49,444 nt of DNA from Candidatus Tetragenococcus pullicola (GCA_019115705.1 DXDB01000200.1:1-49444), one strand, 5' to 3'; counted from the first letter of the stretch, positions 9,486-18,730 are shown. The notes: generated from the sequence alone by a model not told the origin. Numbers and translations: made by a program.

Positions 9486-9520
9486 AATTAACGCCTCCCA
9501 TATTTTAAATTCTTACCTTC

Positions 9521-9549
9521 ATTATAAAAAATAAACTGTCGAGTTTCAA
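9521..9549 (-). promoter_or_regulatory. tkt promoter
   Basis: Minus strand TTGAAA, 17-base spacer, TATAAT, about 35 bases before the TTG start. Confidence 0.75.
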
Positions 9550-9619
9550 TATCAATGGAAAGGATTTCAAAAACCTTATTAAAATACTCCAAAGTAAAAA
9601 TAATTATTTTTAAAACAAG

Positions 9620-9862
9620 CTATTTTCTATTGTGTAACCCTTTTTCTTTTTGAATCTTTTTTAACTTATCCGGAGTAACATCATTTCCTTCTAGATCAAC
9701 AACTTTCATTCCTTCGATGTGATGTCTCATCCCACTGCGGAATTCTTCAAGGTATTCTTCTCGCAATACTTTTTGTTCTCTTTGTTCTTCTTGTGTTAAC
9801 CCTATTTCTTTCTTCTTTTTAGCAAGTTCATTAATGCGTGTGAGTTTTTCTTTTCCGTCCAT
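9620..9862 (-). CDS. ynzC: DUF896 (UPF0291/YnzC-type) protein
   Basis: An 80-residue, highly charged protein with a helical hairpin N-terminus (ARg/Lys and Glu rich, [21 protein letters not shown]) and the family segment [24 protein letters not shown]. It belongs to the DUF896 family, typified by B. subtilis YnzC, whose function is unknown. It sits between tkt and lexA as in Bacillus, diverging from lexA. A good promoter (TTGAAA-N17-TAAGAT) precedes it. The LexA box in the shared region overlaps only the lexA promoter, so SOS control of this gene is not indicated. Confidence 0.9.
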   Translation of the reverse strand: MDGKEKLTRINELAKKKKEIGLTQEEQREQKVLREEYLEEFRSGMRHHIEGMKVVDLEGNDVTPDKLKKIQKEKGLHNRK

Positions 9863-9883
9863 TGGTTTGCTCCTTTCTAATTT

Positions 9884-9912
9884 ATCTTATCCAATCTAAG
9901 CAAAAATTTCAA
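9884..9912 (-). promoter_or_regulatory. ynzC promoter
   Basis: Minus strand TTGAAA, 17-base spacer, TAAGAT, about 22 bases upstream of the ATG. Confidence 0.65.
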
Positions 9913-9984
9913 TCATTACTCATTTCCTTTGAAAAAAATCTTGTTCATTCCTTCTGTTCAATAGAAATTTTCTTAAATAGATTG

Positions 9985-9998
9985 CGAACGTTTGTTTG
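9985..9998 (+). promoter_or_regulatory. LexA (SOS) box of lexA
   Basis: CGAACGTTTGTTTG matches the Gram-positive consensus CGAACRNRYGTTYG at all but one position. It overlaps the -35 of the lexA promoter, so LexA would repress its own gene. Confidence 0.88.
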
Positions 9999-10024
9999 AC
10001 TATATATTTTTTCTATGCTACAAT
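9996..10024 (+). promoter_or_regulatory. lexA promoter
   Basis: TTGACT, 17-base spacer, TACAAT. The -35 shares bases with the LexA box at 9985-9998. Confidence 0.85.
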
Positions 10025-10054
10025 GGAATCATCAATTGAAAGAAGGTGTTTATT

Positions 10055-10672
10055 TTGTCAAAAGCCTCCAAAGACCGACAAAACCAAATCTTGAAATTCA
10101 TTTATACTCGTAGTTCCGAAAAAGGATATCCTCCAACTATACGTGAAATTGGAGAAGCTGTCAATTTGTCTTCTACATCGACCGTACATGGTCATTTGTC
10201 ACGCTTAGAAAAAAAAGGATTTATCATCCGAGATGCGACAAAACCTCGTGCAATGGAATTAACGCCAAAAGGATTACATGAAATTGGTGTTTCTCCAGAA
10301 GGAATTCCTCTACTGGGAGTTGTCACAGCAGGCGAGCCTATTTTAGCTGTGGAAGAAGCAACTGACTTTTTCCCTATTCCACCCAATTTGGCTCGAACCG
10401 AAACAGAATTGTTTATGCTAACAATCCGCGGAGAAAGCATGATCAATGCTGGCATTTTAGATGGTGATCAGGTCATTGTCAGAAAACAAGACATTGCTCA
10501 AGATGGCGATATTGTCATCGCCATGACCGATGAAGATGAAGCAACATGCAAAAGATTTTATAAAGAAAAAGACTATATCCGTTTGCAGCCTGAAAACAAC
10601 TATATGGATCCTATTATTTTACCTAATGTAAAAATTTTAGGTTTAGTAGTTGGGCTTTATCGGCATTTTTAA
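10055..10672 (+). CDS. lexA: SOS repressor LexA
   Basis: LexA represses DNA damage genes and cleaves itself when RecA filaments form. The product from the TTG at 10055 has 205 residues, as in B. subtilis. The N-terminal winged helix reads [35 protein letters not shown] in segments, with the scissile Ala-Gly at about 92-93 (VVTAGEP), catalytic Ser at about 128 (RGESM) and catalytic Lys at about 166 (CKRFY). A GTG at 10046 lies within the AGAAGG ribosome site and is rejected as start. The gene has its own terminator. Confidence 0.96.
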   Translation: MSKASKDRQNQILKFIYTRSSEKGYPPTIREIGEAVNLSSTSTVHGHLSRLEKKGFIIRDATKPRAMELTPKGLHEIGVSPEGIPLLGVVTAGEPILAVEEATDFFPIPPNLARTETELFMLTIRGESMINAGILDGDQVIVRKQDIAQDGDIVIAMTDEDEATCKRFYKEKDYIRLQPENNYMDPIILPNVKILGLVVGLYRHF

Positions 10673-10685
10673 ATAATTTCGCTAC

Positions 10686-10731
10686 TAAATACTAAGGATT
10701 TCAACAATTTTGAAAAACTTAGTATTTTTTC
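10686..10731 (+). terminator. Terminator of lexA
   Basis: AAATACTAAG pairs with CTTAGTATTT, with further inner pairing of TTTCAA and TTGAAA, followed by T6. It separates lexA from the next gene, which has its own promoter. Confidence 0.85.
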
Positions 10732-10760
10732 TTTACTTTCCGAACGAATGTTTGTATAAT
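10732..10760 (+). promoter_or_regulatory. Promoter of the SOS-controlled small membrane protein
   Basis: TTTACT, 17-base spacer, TATAAT. The first LexA box fills the spacer, and the second lies directly downstream of the -10. Confidence 0.8.
10741..10754 (+). promoter_or_regulatory. LexA box 1 (perfect consensus)
   Basis: CGAACGAATGTTTG fits CGAACRNRYGTTYG at every position and occupies the spacer between -35 and -10. Confidence 0.92.
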
Positions 10761-10767
10761 GATATTA

Positions 10768-10781
10768 CAAACATTCGTTCG
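10768..10781 (-). promoter_or_regulatory. LexA box 2 (perfect consensus, inverted copy of box 1)
   Basis: The minus strand reads the same 14 bases as box 1. Including flanks, the two sites form 17-base perfect inverted arms (10738-10754 and 10768-10784). Box 2 covers the expected transcription start. Confidence 0.92.
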
Positions 10782-10798
10782 GAATAGGAGTGAAAAAT

Positions 10799-11029
10799 AT
10801 GAAGGCAACTCGTCGTTTTGGTTTTATTCTTTTTATTTTATTACTAGGAATTGTTATTGGTCATCTACAACTAAGAACGATCTTATTAATTATTTGTCCT
10901 TTACTCGTGTTATGGCTAATTCTCTGGGACGACAAAAGATTTCATCAAGCTGAAACTAAGCAACAAGAAAAACTTTCTCATTTTGATATTCATCCATCGT
11001 CACATTCAAACTATTATCATTATGAGTAA
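10799..11029 (+). CDS. SOS-controlled small membrane protein, unknown family
   Basis: A 76-residue protein with a basic N-terminus (MKATRRF), two predicted membrane helices at about 7-22 and 26-43 joined by a very short turn, and a hydrophilic tail of about 33 residues rich in His, Ser and Tyr (ending HSNYYHYE). The ATG at 10799 follows AGGAG by 8 bases; an in-frame GTG at 10790 overlaps that site. Two perfect LexA boxes control it. By position and regulation it resembles the SOS cell-division inhibitors YneA (Bacillus, Listeria) and SosA (Staphylococcus), but it has no LysM and I see no homology to them. The function is therefore unknown; division inhibition is an inference from context. Confidence 0.8.
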   Translation: MKATRRFGFILFILLLGIVIGHLQLRTILLIICPLLVLWLILWDDKRFHQAETKQQEKLSHFDIHPSSHSNYYHYE

Positions 11030-11037
11030 TAAAATAC

Positions 11038-11091
11038 CAAAAGGGTCTTCTCTTTAAGTCACACGAGTGTTTTAAAGAGAAGGCCCTTTAT
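11038..11091. terminator. Long hairpin between the small SOS gene and apt
   Basis: AAAGGGTCTTCTCTTTAA pairs with TTAAAGAGAAGGCCCTTT (one wobble), and the centre contains a further ACAC-GA-GTGT stem. It lies between converging genes; the T-runs are short and broken. Confidence 0.75.
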
Positions 11092-11136
11092 CTAGCCAGT
11101 TTTTAAAATATGAGTTCTTAATAAATTATGAAAAGT

Positions 11137-11649
11137 CTAATATTCCATTAAAGCTTTAATATCATAATTAGAAATCAATTGACGTCCATTAAGTTCTTTT
11201 AACTCAATCAAAAAAGCGCACCCGACAACAACTCCACCTAGCTTTTCAACCAAATCGATTGTCGCTTTAACCGTTCCACCAGTTGCAAGCAAATCATCAA
11301 TAACCAATACTCGTTGCCCTGGTTTAATTGCATCAGCATGTAAGGTTAGCGTATCTGTTCCATATTCTTTTTCATAAGTAACTTCAATTGTTTCACGAGG
11401 TAATTTTCCAGGTTTTCTAACTGGGGCAAAACCAACGTTCATTTCATAAGCAACTGGACAGCCAACAATGAACCCTCTTGCTTCAGGACCTACAACCATA
11501 TCAATTTCTTTTTTTTGTGCATATTTTACAATTTCTTTGGTCGCAGCACTATAAGCTTCTCCATCAGCCATAAGTGGAGAGATATCTCTAAAGATAATCC
11601 CCTTTTGTGGATAATCGGGTATGCTAGCAACATAATCTTTTAAGTTCAT
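11137..11649 (-). CDS. apt: Adenine phosphoribosyltransferase
   Basis: Salvages adenine to AMP with PRPP. The 170 residues match the family, with the PRPP-binding motif [13 protein letters not shown] at about 119-131 and the N-terminal [15 protein letters not shown]. It follows recJ by 13 bases and has an AGGAGG site, so recJ-apt is an operon, an order conserved in Firmicutes. A hairpin at 11038-11091 ends it. Confidence 0.95.
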   Translation of the reverse strand: MNLKDYVASIPDYPQKGIIFRDISPLMADGEAYSAATKEIVKYAQKKEIDMVVGPEARGFIVGCPVAYEMNVGFAPVRKPGKLPRETIEVTYEKEYGTDTLTLHADAIKPGQRVLVIDDLLATGGTVKATIDLVEKLGGVVVGCAFLIELKELNGRQLISNYDIKALMEY

Positions 11650-11662
11650 ACTTTTTTTCCTC

Positions 11663-13960
11663 CTAAGCGGTTAGCCATTCTTTTATCGTGGGCAAGTCGC
11701 TAAGTAATAAAAATTCTTCTGATCTAATTTTCTTTTTTCGCATTTGGTAGATATCACTTTCAGAAAGCAAATGGTTCTCAGGATTTTTTACACTTGTTAA
11801 AATGCCATCTTCTATTGTAACAAATCCTAAGTTAAAAAACACTTGAATCATAAAAATTAATAATTTTTTTGGTATTTTTAAATAATCTGCTACCATTGTA
11901 AGTTTATATCTTATATCAATACGATCCTGTGCTGCAATAAACTTAAATAATTTCCCATATTGTTCTCTTGAACCCATTCCATCTAAATAAGCCTCATCCA
12001 AAGATTGACAGACAAGATAAACTCTAGAACTGTTAAGAAATTGGACAATTTCTCGTATTTCTTCTCTATCAGTAGGACAATCAAGAAACAGCACTGCTTG
12101 GTATTTATTAGTCATTTGTTCTTTTTTAAAAAGTTCAACATCCTGACAGAAAACAATGGTATGTTTGGTTTTTTTCTCCCATTTTTTCATAGTTTGATCC
12201 GAAAAACTAATAAATAAGATATCTTCTGATAGTCTAATGGAACTTTGGTTATTCTTTGTACGTAAATCAAATAATTGAAAACCTTTTATTTGATAATCTT
12301 TTAATTGAAGTTGTAATTTTTTATTTCCATTCCACTCATTGATGGATAACTCTCCAACAACATTTGTTGATTGGCTCTGAAATTCTAAACTATCAGAACC
12401 AAAACCAAAACCAATCCCCTCTATTATATTTCCAGATTCGTTTTTTAAAGTAAATTTTAAATGCTGTTTTTGCGTTCCAATAGTTCGACAATTCGTTATT
12501 TTTACATTTTGAAAAAGGAATCGTGGAAAAGGATTGTTCATTCCAAAAGGTGCCATTTTCTTCAAATCAGCTATCATAGCTAAAGAAACATCCTCGAGTG
12601 AAATTTCAGCATCCACCTGTAAATTATTTTTCACTTCAATTTTATTGTCACGCATATAATGATTGATTTTAGTTTTTAATTCGGAAATATTTTCTTCTTT
12701 CAAACTAACACCTACCGCCGCGTGATGTCCTCCAAAAGAGACAAAAAGTTCTCTGTTTTCATTTAAGACTTCATATAAATTGACCGAATCAACACTTCTA
12801 CCTGATCCTTTGACAATTCCTCCATCCTTTAAAGTCATGACAATGGCAGGATGACCAGTATGAGAAACAATTTTCCCAGCAACAATTCCTAAGACACCTT
12901 CATGCCAATTTTTACCGACGATTATATGAATCAATTCGTTCGGGTCAAGGGATGCCAGTGCTTCTTCCGTGATTTCTTCTACTAGGCTTTTTCGTTTGTT
13001 ATTGAGAGACTCCATCAGTTGGGATAAACTTTGCGCTTCTTTATCATCAAAGGTCGTCAATAGCTTTACAGCAGGAGTGGGATCTTCCAAGCGTCCAATA
13101 GCATTTAAACGTGGCGCCACTCCAAAGCCGATACTAGATTCATCAAACTCAACAAGTTTGATTCCACTTATTTTTACTAGTTCAGATAGACCCATACGTT
13201 CGGTTTGTTTTATATATTCTATTCCAATTGCGACCATGGCACGATTTTCATCAGTCAATGAAACCATATCAGCAACAGTCCCAATCGCCACTAAGTCTAA
13301 AAATTCAGTAGGCGTTTCTTCTAACAACGCACAAGCCAGTTTAAACGAAACACCAACTCCGGCTAAATCTCCAAATGGATAGCTTCCTTTGGGATGACGC
13401 GGGTGAACAATGGCATAAGCATTCGGAAGTGTTTTAGGTAATTCATGGTGGTCAGTGACAATCACATCAACCCCAAACTGGTTGGCAACATTGATTGCCT
13501 CATGGCCAGATACACCATTATCTACTGTAATAATCAATGAAATACCCGTTTCGATTTTTTCTTTATAAACCTTCGCATTGGGACCATACCCATCTTTAAA
13601 ACGGTTGGGTAAATAATACTCAACTGAAGCTCCTAAAGATTCTAAAGTCTCATACAAAACTGTTGTACTTGTTATTCCATCCGCATCATAATCCCCATAA
13701 ATGAGAATAGCTTCTTCATTTTCTATAGCTTTTCGAATCCGTGCAACGGCTTTTTCCATATCAAATAATAAATATGGATCATGGAGTTGTTCAAGCGAAG
13801 GAGATAAAAAACTGATAAAATCTTCATCTTCTCTAAGTCCTCTATTCCAAAAAATCGACCCCAACAAAGGAGATATGTGATGTTCTTTCAATAAAGCCAT
13901 AAACTCCTCAGGCAATTGTGAGTGATCTGGTAATTTCCATTCATAGGCTGCTGGTTTCAA
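11663..13960 (-). CDS. recJ: Single-stranded-DNA exonuclease RecJ
   Basis: A 5'-3' exonuclease for recombination and mismatch repair. The 765-residue product has the DHH phosphoesterase motifs [17 protein letters not shown] and the HPR segment, [13 protein letters not shown], and the DHHA1 motif [11 protein letters not shown], followed by a nucleic-acid-binding fold and a C-terminal extension typical of Gram-positive RecJ. The frame reaches a TTG at 13978, but the ribosome site AAAGGAGAGGAG lies between that codon and the TTG at 13960, giving a product beginning [11 protein letters not shown]. The internal TTG is chosen. Confidence 0.93.
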   Translation of the reverse strand: MKPAAYEWKLPDHSQLPEEFMALLKEHHISPLLGSIFWNRGLREDEDFISFLSPSLEQLHDPYLLFDMEKAVARIRKAIENEEAILIYGDYDADGITSTTVLYETLESLGASVEYYLPNRFKDGYGPNAKVYKEKIETGISLIITVDNGVSGHEAINVANQFGVDVIVTDHHELPKTLPNAYAIVHPRHPKGSYPFGDLAGVGVSFKLACALLEETPTEFLDLVAIGTVADMVSLTDENRAMVAIGIEYIKQTERMGLSELVKISGIKLVEFDESSIGFGVAPRLNAIGRLEDPTPAVKLLTTFDDKEAQSLSQLMESLNNKRKSLVEEITEEALASLDPNELIHIIVGKNWHEGVLGIVAGKIVSHTGHPAIVMTLKDGGIVKGSGRSVDSVNLYEVLNENRELFVSFGGHHAAVGVSLKEENISELKTKINHYMRDNKIEVKNNLQVDAEISLEDVSLAMIADLKKMAPFGMNNPFPRFLFQNVKITNCRTIGTQKQHLKFTLKNESGNIIEGIGFGFGSDSLEFQSQSTNVVGELSINEWNGNKKLQLQLKDYQIKGFQLFDLRTKNNQSSIRLSEDILFISFSDQTMKKWEKKTKHTIVFCQDVELFKKEQMTNKYQAVLFLDCPTDREEIREIVQFLNSSRVYLVCQSLDEAYLDGMGSREQYGKLFKFIAAQDRIDIRYKLTMVADYLKIPKKLLIFMIQVFFNLGFVTIEDGILTSVKNPENHLLSESDIYQMRKKKIRSEEFLLLSDLPTIKEWLTA

Positions 13961-14026
13961 ATTCTCCTCTCCTTTCAACTCATATAGTTTATCATACTTG
14001 GCAATAAAAAGTGCTCTTATCTTGAA

Positions 14027-14061
14027 ACAAAAAATTAGAAAGACAGTTACGTCCTCCTAAT
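14027..14061 (-). terminator. Terminator downstream of the LapA-domain gene
   Basis: On the minus strand, ATTAGGAGGAC pairs with GTCTTTCTAAT (two wobbles) over a 6-base loop, followed by six T. It separates this gene from recJ. Confidence 0.75.
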
Positions 14062-14082
14062 CTTTAGAATATATGATCCCTT

Positions 14083-14478
14083 TTATTTTTCACTTAAAGA
14101 ATCAGAACTAGTTGTCGTTTTTGTTTCTTCATTTGAACTAGCAGTTGAATTCGCCCTTACTTCAGCGAGTTTATTATTAAACTCTCGATCTAAAGCCGCT
14201 CTTTTTGCTTCAACTTGTTCATTCATGGTACTTTGTAACTCGTTAACTTGTTGCATCAATTTTTTGTTTTCTCTTTTTTGTTGCCATAAGGTTCCGGTCG
14301 ATACTAAGGAAACAATGATTGCACCTATAAATGCAGCCCCAATAATAACTACGATTAAAGGAATCGTTACCTTGGTAAAGGCAAAATTAATGGAAACTGG
14401 TGAATTATTTAAAACAGCAAAAATGACAATTAAAAGAGTAAGAATCAAGCCAGCAACAATTCGCCACTGATTTTTCAT
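14083..14478 (-). CDS. LapA/DUF1049-domain membrane protein
   Basis: A 131-residue protein with two membrane helices (about 7-25 and 38-60) around the family segment FAVLNNSPVSINFAFTKVTIP, then a coiled coil (about 65-110) and a Ser/Thr-rich end. In Gram-negatives LapA takes part in lipopolysaccharide control; Gram-positive members, such as B. subtilis YrvD beside recJ, have no defined role. It starts 10 bases after the SDR gene and is likely in its operon. The ATG has a GAGGG ribosome site. Confidence 0.85.
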   Translation of the reverse strand: MKNQWRIVAGLILTLLIVIFAVLNNSPVSINFAFTKVTIPLIVVIIGAAFIGAIIVSLVSTGTLWQQKRENKKLMQQVNELQSTMNEQVEAKRAALDREFNNKLAEVRANSTASSNEETKTTTSSDSLSEK

Positions 14479-14488
14479 TTGTTTTCCC

Positions 14489-15277
14489 TCATTTCATATT
14501 GAATAGTCCACCAGCTAAATAATCGCCTATTGCAGGAAACAATACATAAAATCGATAAGCTATTTCCATAATAACAGGTTTATTGATTTCTCTTTTTGGA
14601 TGTTCCATAGTTTTAACGATTTTTCTGCCCAAATAAGTAGGATCCAAAGAAAGTTGGCCGACTCGTTTCAAATAGTCACCACTAGGATCAGACTGCTCAA
14701 AAAATGTTGTTTTTACAGGACCAGGATTCACTGTGGTTACATGAATATTAAACGGTTTTAATTCTAGACGTAAAGCATTTGAAAAACCAACAACCGCAAA
14801 TTTTGTTGCAGAGTACACTGTAGATTTCGGGGTCGCAATCTTTCCGCCTAAAGAAGCTATATTTATGATGTGTCCTGATTCATTCGTTAGCATGTCACTG
14901 GCTATTTTTTGCGTCAATACCATCATTCCTAAGACATTGACTTCAAACATATTTCGAGCTTTTTCTAAATCAATAGAAAGAAAATCTTCAAACAGTCCAA
15001 ATCCGGCAGCATTCACTAAAATATCGACTTGCCCTACTTCATCTTTTACGCGTTGTACCACTCTGTTTATACTATCAGGGTTGGTAATATCCATCTGAAA
15101 AGCATACGCTTCTTTCTTACTTAATTTTTTACATTCTTCTTTCACCTGGCCAATCAATTGGATCCGACGGGCACAGGTAACCACAATGGCTCCTTTTTTA
15201 GCAGCTTCATAACAAACTTGTTCACCAATTCCAGAAGACCCTCCAGCAACAAGTACTACTTTGTTTTCTAAATTCAC
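14489..15277 (-). CDS. Short-chain dehydrogenase/reductase
   Basis: A classical SDR oxidoreductase of 262 residues with NAD(P)-binding AGGSSGIGEQ, the NAAG segment (LVNAAGFG), active Ser in NIASLGG, the catalytic YSATK pair and PGPVKT. A GTG at 15275-15277, 10 bases after AAAAGGAG, is chosen; the frame extends further but upstream codons precede that site. It resembles B. subtilis YqjQ, found near the tRNase Z gene there, as here (42 bases after rnz). The substrate is not predictable. The C-terminus (VLFPAIGDYLAGGLF) is hydrophobic and may touch the membrane. Confidence 0.88.
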   Translation of the reverse strand: MNLENKVVLVAGGSSGIGEQVCYEAAKKGAIVVTCARRIQLIGQVKEECKKLSKKEAYAFQMDITNPDSINRVVQRVKDEVGQVDILVNAAGFGLFEDFLSIDLEKARNMFEVNVLGMMVLTQKIASDMLTNESGHIINIASLGGKIATPKSTVYSATKFAVVGFSNALRLELKPFNIHVTTVNPGPVKTTFFEQSDPSGDYLKRVGQLSLDPTYLGRKIVKTMEHPKREINKPVIMEIAYRFYVLFPAIGDYLAGGLFNMK

Positions 15278-15318
15278 AAGCGACCCACTCCTTTTCCATT
15301 TTTTCAAAAATCCTATAT

Positions 15319-16248
15319 CTATTCAGATAACGGAATTGGTACTGAAAAGAAATCTTTGGCAATTTTTACGTTTGGAAAGGTTTCTTTTGCTTCCTCTTCC
15401 AATTGTAGCGCATCTTTTCCCAAATAACGCGCGCTAATATGAGTCAAAATCAATAATTTTGCATTTGCATTTTTAGCCACTAGAGCCGCCTGTTCTGTCG
15501 TAGAATGAAAATAGGATTTGGCACGTTTTGCTTCTGATTTTTTATAAGTACTTTCATGGACAAGAACATCTGCATCTTTAGCTAATTCGATGGAAGCTTG
15601 ACTGTAGCGAGTATCTCCTAAGATAGTTACAATCCGACCTTTGCGATCTTCTCCTAAAAAGTCCTTTGAAATAAGCTCTTTACCGTTTTCTAAAGTAACA
15701 GTTTCCCCTCTTTTCAATTTACCATAAACCGGTCCTGGTTTTACTCCTAAACTTTGTAATTTTTCTACTTGGAGCTCTCCTTTATGATCAGCTTCAATAA
15801 CCCGAAAGCCAAAACTATCGATACCATGATTCAATTTCTTACAGATTACCTTGAATTGGGTATCTGCAAAAAGAACACCCTCTTCTTTTATTTCAATAAA
15901 ACGAATTGGATAAGTGAGTCTAGTCCGAGAAACACGTAAAGTTGTTTGAATAAAGTCAGCAATCCCTTTTGGACCATATATTTCTAAAGGTTCATTTCCT
16001 CCTTGAAAAGACCGGCTACTCAATAAACCAGGCAAACCAAAGATATGGTCTCCATGTAAATGGGTAATAAATATTTTTTCGATTTTTCGTGGACGGATGG
16101 CCGTTCGTAAAATTTGCATTTGCGTTCCTTCACCACAATCAAAAAGCCAGACAGCATTTCTTTCATCAAGAAGCTTTAAAGCAATACTTGAGGCATTTCT
16201 CTGTTTTGCCGGTAGTCCGGCGCCTGTTCCTAAAAATTCAAGTTCCAT
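15319..16248 (-). CDS. rnz: Ribonuclease Z (tRNA 3' processing)
   Basis: A zinc-dependent endonuclease that removes 3' trailers from tRNA precursors. The 309-residue product (from MELEFLGTG) has the metallo-beta-lactamase motif HLHGDH at about 63-68, the [11 protein letters not shown] segment, a long exosite arm in the middle, and the HESTY and HISARY motifs. The frame is open six codons further up, but the ATG at 16248 has the ribosome site (GGAGAG). Confidence 0.94.
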   Translation of the reverse strand: MELEFLGTGAGLPAKQRNASSIALKLLDERNAVWLFDCGEGTQMQILRTAIRPRKIEKIFITHLHGDHIFGLPGLLSSRSFQGGNEPLEIYGPKGIADFIQTTLRVSRTRLTYPIRFIEIKEEGVLFADTQFKVICKKLNHGIDSFGFRVIEADHKGELQVEKLQSLGVKPGPVYGKLKRGETVTLENGKELISKDFLGEDRKGRIVTILGDTRYSQASIELAKDADVLVHESTYKKSEAKRAKSYFHSTTEQAALVAKNANAKLLILTHISARYLGKDALQLEEEAKETFPNVKIAKDFFSVPIPLSE

Positions 16249-16276
16249 AAAAATTTTTCTCTCCATCTAAAATAAA

Positions 16277-16849
16277 TCAATTATTGTTTTCTTCGTTTTC
16301 TTCTGAATGTTTTTCGTTCCAGTTCTTTTTGGCAGTTTCTTTCGCTGAAAGTTCTACTTCCTTTGCTTTTTGTATTTCTTCTTCTACCTCTTCCAAATCA
16401 AACCGAGAAACTTCTCCATGCAATTCATACATAATTAAATTGTTTATCGGACGATTATCTTCTTCATCAGCAATCAAAATCAAACCCGTTTCTCCTTCAT
16501 CTATTTTATTTCCAACAAAAGTGAAAATGGATTGAGCCTTTTGAATTTCTTGCATATCTTGATTTCCGCCTATCATACGCCCACCAAACCAGCCAAGCAT
16601 CATCCCTAAAGGACCGCCTAAAAGCCCTATCAACATACCAATCATACCGGCTTTAGAGGATTTATTAGTTCTTGTAAAATCAACAAAATCTTCCATCTTA
16701 AATTGATGTGTTCCTTCTTTAGAGTGCGTAACAACAGCCATTTGTTCTCCTTTTAGACCTTCTGAACTACGTAATTTTTTTATTTCTGAAAAGGCTTGAT
16801 AAGCTTGAGCGTTCATTTCAAAGTTCATAATAATCACACGTTTTGTCAT
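16277..16849 (-). CDS. Glycine-zipper protein, probably DUF1269 family
   Basis: A 190-residue protein of unknown function. An N-terminal alpha/beta region (MTKRVIIMNFEMNAQAYQAFSEIKKL) is followed by a Gly/Met-rich hydrophobic stretch at about 67-95 (GMIGMLIGLLGGPLGMMLGWFGG) typical of glycine zippers, then a soluble domain and a Glu/Lys/Asn-rich end. This layout recalls DUF1269, in which a protein with no classical signal has a central membrane-interacting segment. It has a strong AGGAGG site and its own promoter, and precedes rnz by 28 bases. Confidence 0.7.
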   Translation of the reverse strand: MTKRVIIMNFEMNAQAYQAFSEIKKLRSSEGLKGEQMAVVTHSKEGTHQFKMEDFVDFTRTNKSSKAGMIGMLIGLLGGPLGMMLGWFGGRMIGGNQDMQEIQKAQSIFTFVGNKIDEGETGLILIADEEDNRPINNLIMYELHGEVSRFDLEEVEEEIQKAKEVELSAKETAKKNWNEKHSEENEENNN

Positions 16850-16900
16850 TCAATCTTCCTCCTAAAAAATCATTTATTTTCATCAGTCTCTTTAATCCTT

Positions 16901-16930
16901 ATTTTATCAAGAAAGAACACAGTTTGTAAA
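16901..16930 (-). promoter_or_regulatory. Promoter of the glycine-zipper protein gene (and probably rnz)
   Basis: Minus strand TTTACA, 18-base spacer, TAAAAT with an extended TG upstream (TGATAAAAT). Confidence 0.65.
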
Positions 16931-16950
16931 TAAAAGAACATTTTCATTTA

Positions 16951-16982
16951 AAAAAAGGATCTGATAAACCAGATCCTTTTTT
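16951..16982 (-). terminator. Terminator of obg
   Basis: AAAAAAGGATCTG pairs perfectly with CAGATCCTTTTTT over a 6-base loop, 3 bases after the obg stop. Confidence 0.92.
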
Positions 16983-16984
16983 AT

Positions 16985-18295
16985 TCAATCTAAAAACTCA
17001 AATTCGAAATCATCGATGCGAACAATATCACCATTTTTTGCGCCTTTTTCTCGTAGCGCTTGGTCAATACCCATTCCTCGCATTTGGCGAGTGAACCGTA
17101 AGATACTTTCTTCATGGTCAAAGTTAGTCATAGTAAATAGACGTTCTAATTTTTCACCACTAAGTACCCAAGTTGCATCAGGATCTCGATTGATTATAAA
17201 ACCTGGGTCTTCGGGAGTAAACCGATATTCCACAACTTCTTCTTCCAGCTCTTCATCATATAAAGGAAATTCAGGTGTTGTTTCTACTAAATTAGCTGTA
17301 GCATTTAATAAAGCCTCTAGCCCATCACGCGTCACACTTGAAATAGGGAAAATTTGAATTGGGTCATCAAATTCATCCTGATTCATTTCTATTTTTTCTT
17401 TAAATTGATGCAATTGTTCTTTTGCTTCTGGCATATCCATTTTATTGGCTACAATCAATTGTGGTCGTTCCAACAAACGCAAGTCATAAGAAGCTAGTTC
17501 GTGGTTAATGGCTAAATAATCCTCATACGGATCTCTTCCTTCCATCCCACTCATATCAACAACATGTAAAATCACACGAGTTCTTTCAATATGCCGTAAG
17601 AATTGAATGCCAAGCCCTACTCCTTGAGAGGCTCCTTCAATCAGCCCGGGAAGGTCTGCTGCGACAAAACTTTTCCCATTTTTTGCTGTAACCATACCTA
17701 AGTTAGGAACCAAAGTCGTAAAATGATAAGAACCAATTTTAGGTTTGGCTGAAGAAATGACAGAAAGCAAAGTGGATTTTCCTACAGATGGAAATCCAAC
17801 CAAGCCAACATCGGCTAAAACTTTTAACTCCAATTCTATTTTTCGTTCTTGACCAGGTTCGCCATTTTCAGCAATCTCTGGGGCTGGATTTTTAGGGGTG
17901 GCAAAGCGAATATTCCCTCGTCCACCACGACCACCTTTAGCAACAACTAAAGTTTGGCCATTTTCAATCAAGTCACCAAGTAAAGCACCTGTTTTGTCAT
18001 CACGTACCGTTGTTCCTTGAGGGACTTTTACATAAGTATCTTGAGAACCTTTACCATGCATGCCCTTTATCATTCCATTTTCACCACTATCTGCTTTAAA
18101 ATGACGATGGTATCTAAAATCCATTAAGGTACGTAATCCTTCATCCACAATCAAGATAACGTCACCGCCACGGCCACCATCACCACCAGCAGGTCCTCCG
18201 TCCGGTACATATTTTTCCCGACGAAACGCCACCATCCCGTTACCGCCATTACCGGCTTTTATGTCAATTGTAATTTGATCTAAAAACATGGACAT
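16985..18295 (-). CDS. obg: GTPase Obg/CgtA
   Basis: An essential GTPase in 50S ribosome assembly and stress signalling. The 436-residue protein has the glycine-rich Obg fold (about 1-158, with many GGxGG repeats such as [13 protein letters not shown]), the G domain with GFPSVGKST (about 167-174), DLPG, NKMD, and the C-terminal OCT domain (about 360-436). The ATG at 18295 follows GGAGG; a second ATG two codons on is possible. The gene stands alone with its own terminator and a candidate promoter about 160 bases upstream. Confidence 0.95.
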   Translation of the reverse strand: MSMFLDQITIDIKAGNGGNGMVAFRREKYVPDGGPAGGDGGRGGDVILIVDEGLRTLMDFRYHRHFKADSGENGMIKGMHGKGSQDTYVKVPQGTTVRDDKTGALLGDLIENGQTLVVAKGGRGGRGNIRFATPKNPAPEIAENGEPGQERKIELELKVLADVGLVGFPSVGKSTLLSVISSAKPKIGSYHFTTLVPNLGMVTAKNGKSFVAADLPGLIEGASQGVGLGIQFLRHIERTRVILHVVDMSGMEGRDPYEDYLAINHELASYDLRLLERPQLIVANKMDMPEAKEQLHQFKEKIEMNQDEFDDPIQIFPISSVTRDGLEALLNATANLVETTPEFPLYDEELEEEVVEYRFTPEDPGFIINRDPDATWVLSGEKLERLFTMTNFDHEESILRFTRQMRGMGIDQALREKGAKNGDIVRIDDFEFEFLD

Positions 18296-18457
18296 TTTTT
18301 GTCCTCCATTTCTGTATAACTCCTATCGAATCAATACTGCTTATTTTACCTAGTTTTCTTTGGTTTGTCTATCATTTCTCTTCTCTAAAATAAAAGGAAT
18401 AGAAAAAACGGGTTTACATAATAAAATTTATTAACCTAATTTTATATCACCTCTTTT

Positions 18458-18466
18458 ATTATACCA
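18458..18466 (-). promoter_or_regulatory. Extended -10 promoter upstream of obg
   Basis: Minus strand TGGTATAAT, a perfect extended -10. It would give obg a leader of about 155 bases. Confidence 0.5.
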
Positions 18467-18570
18467 AATTTTTTTAAAAAAGTATTGTCCTCCTTGACAA
18501 CTCAGGTCTAGCTATACATATTAGTTACCATTCACCTCAATTTGAAAGAACGTTACACTAGGAGGTATTC

Positions 18571-18630
18571 TTGATTGTAAACTTGATCGAAAAAGTTACC
18601 GTGAATGGTGACACATCGCAACCTTTTTAA
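18571..18630 (+). other. Possible short ORF of 19 codons with a strong ribosome site
   Basis: A TTG start 5 bases after a perfect AGGAGG opens a frame coding MIVNLIEKVTVNGDTSQPF. An upstream TTGACA with CATATT at 17-base spacing could be its promoter. It matches nothing I recognise. It could be a leader peptide, a small protein or a gene remnant. Confidence 0.3.
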
Positions 18631-18690
18631 ACCTTTAGAAATGAATATAGTCATTTCTTTCAAGTTCATCTAGGAAATCGTTTAAAAATT

Positions 18691-18699
18691 TGGTATGAT
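18691..18699 (+). promoter_or_regulatory. Extended -10 promoter of the cyclophilin gene
   Basis: TGGTATGAT, 32 bases before the ATG; the -35 is weak. Confidence 0.55.
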
Positions 18700-18730
18700 G
18701 AAACAGATGATTTAAGAAAGGATTTGTATA

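Larger units (their letters stand above)
18296..18730. other. 435-base gap between obg and the cyclophilin gene
   Basis: It holds a candidate obg promoter (18458-18466, minus), a possible short plus-strand unit (promoter-like TTGACA at 18494-18499, AGGAGG at 18560-18565, ORF at 18571-18630), an inverted repeat (18524-18535 with 18601-18612) and the cyclophilin promoter. No known RNA is recognised. Confidence 0.6.

Noticed and set aside
12969-13382. Plus-strand frame of 137 codons inside recJ
   Set aside because: It lies wholly within the DHH domain of recJ, with no start signals of its own.
18401-18440. Imperfect GGGTTTA...TTAACC inverted repeat upstream of obg
   Set aside because: Too short and imperfect to call a riboswitch or operator.
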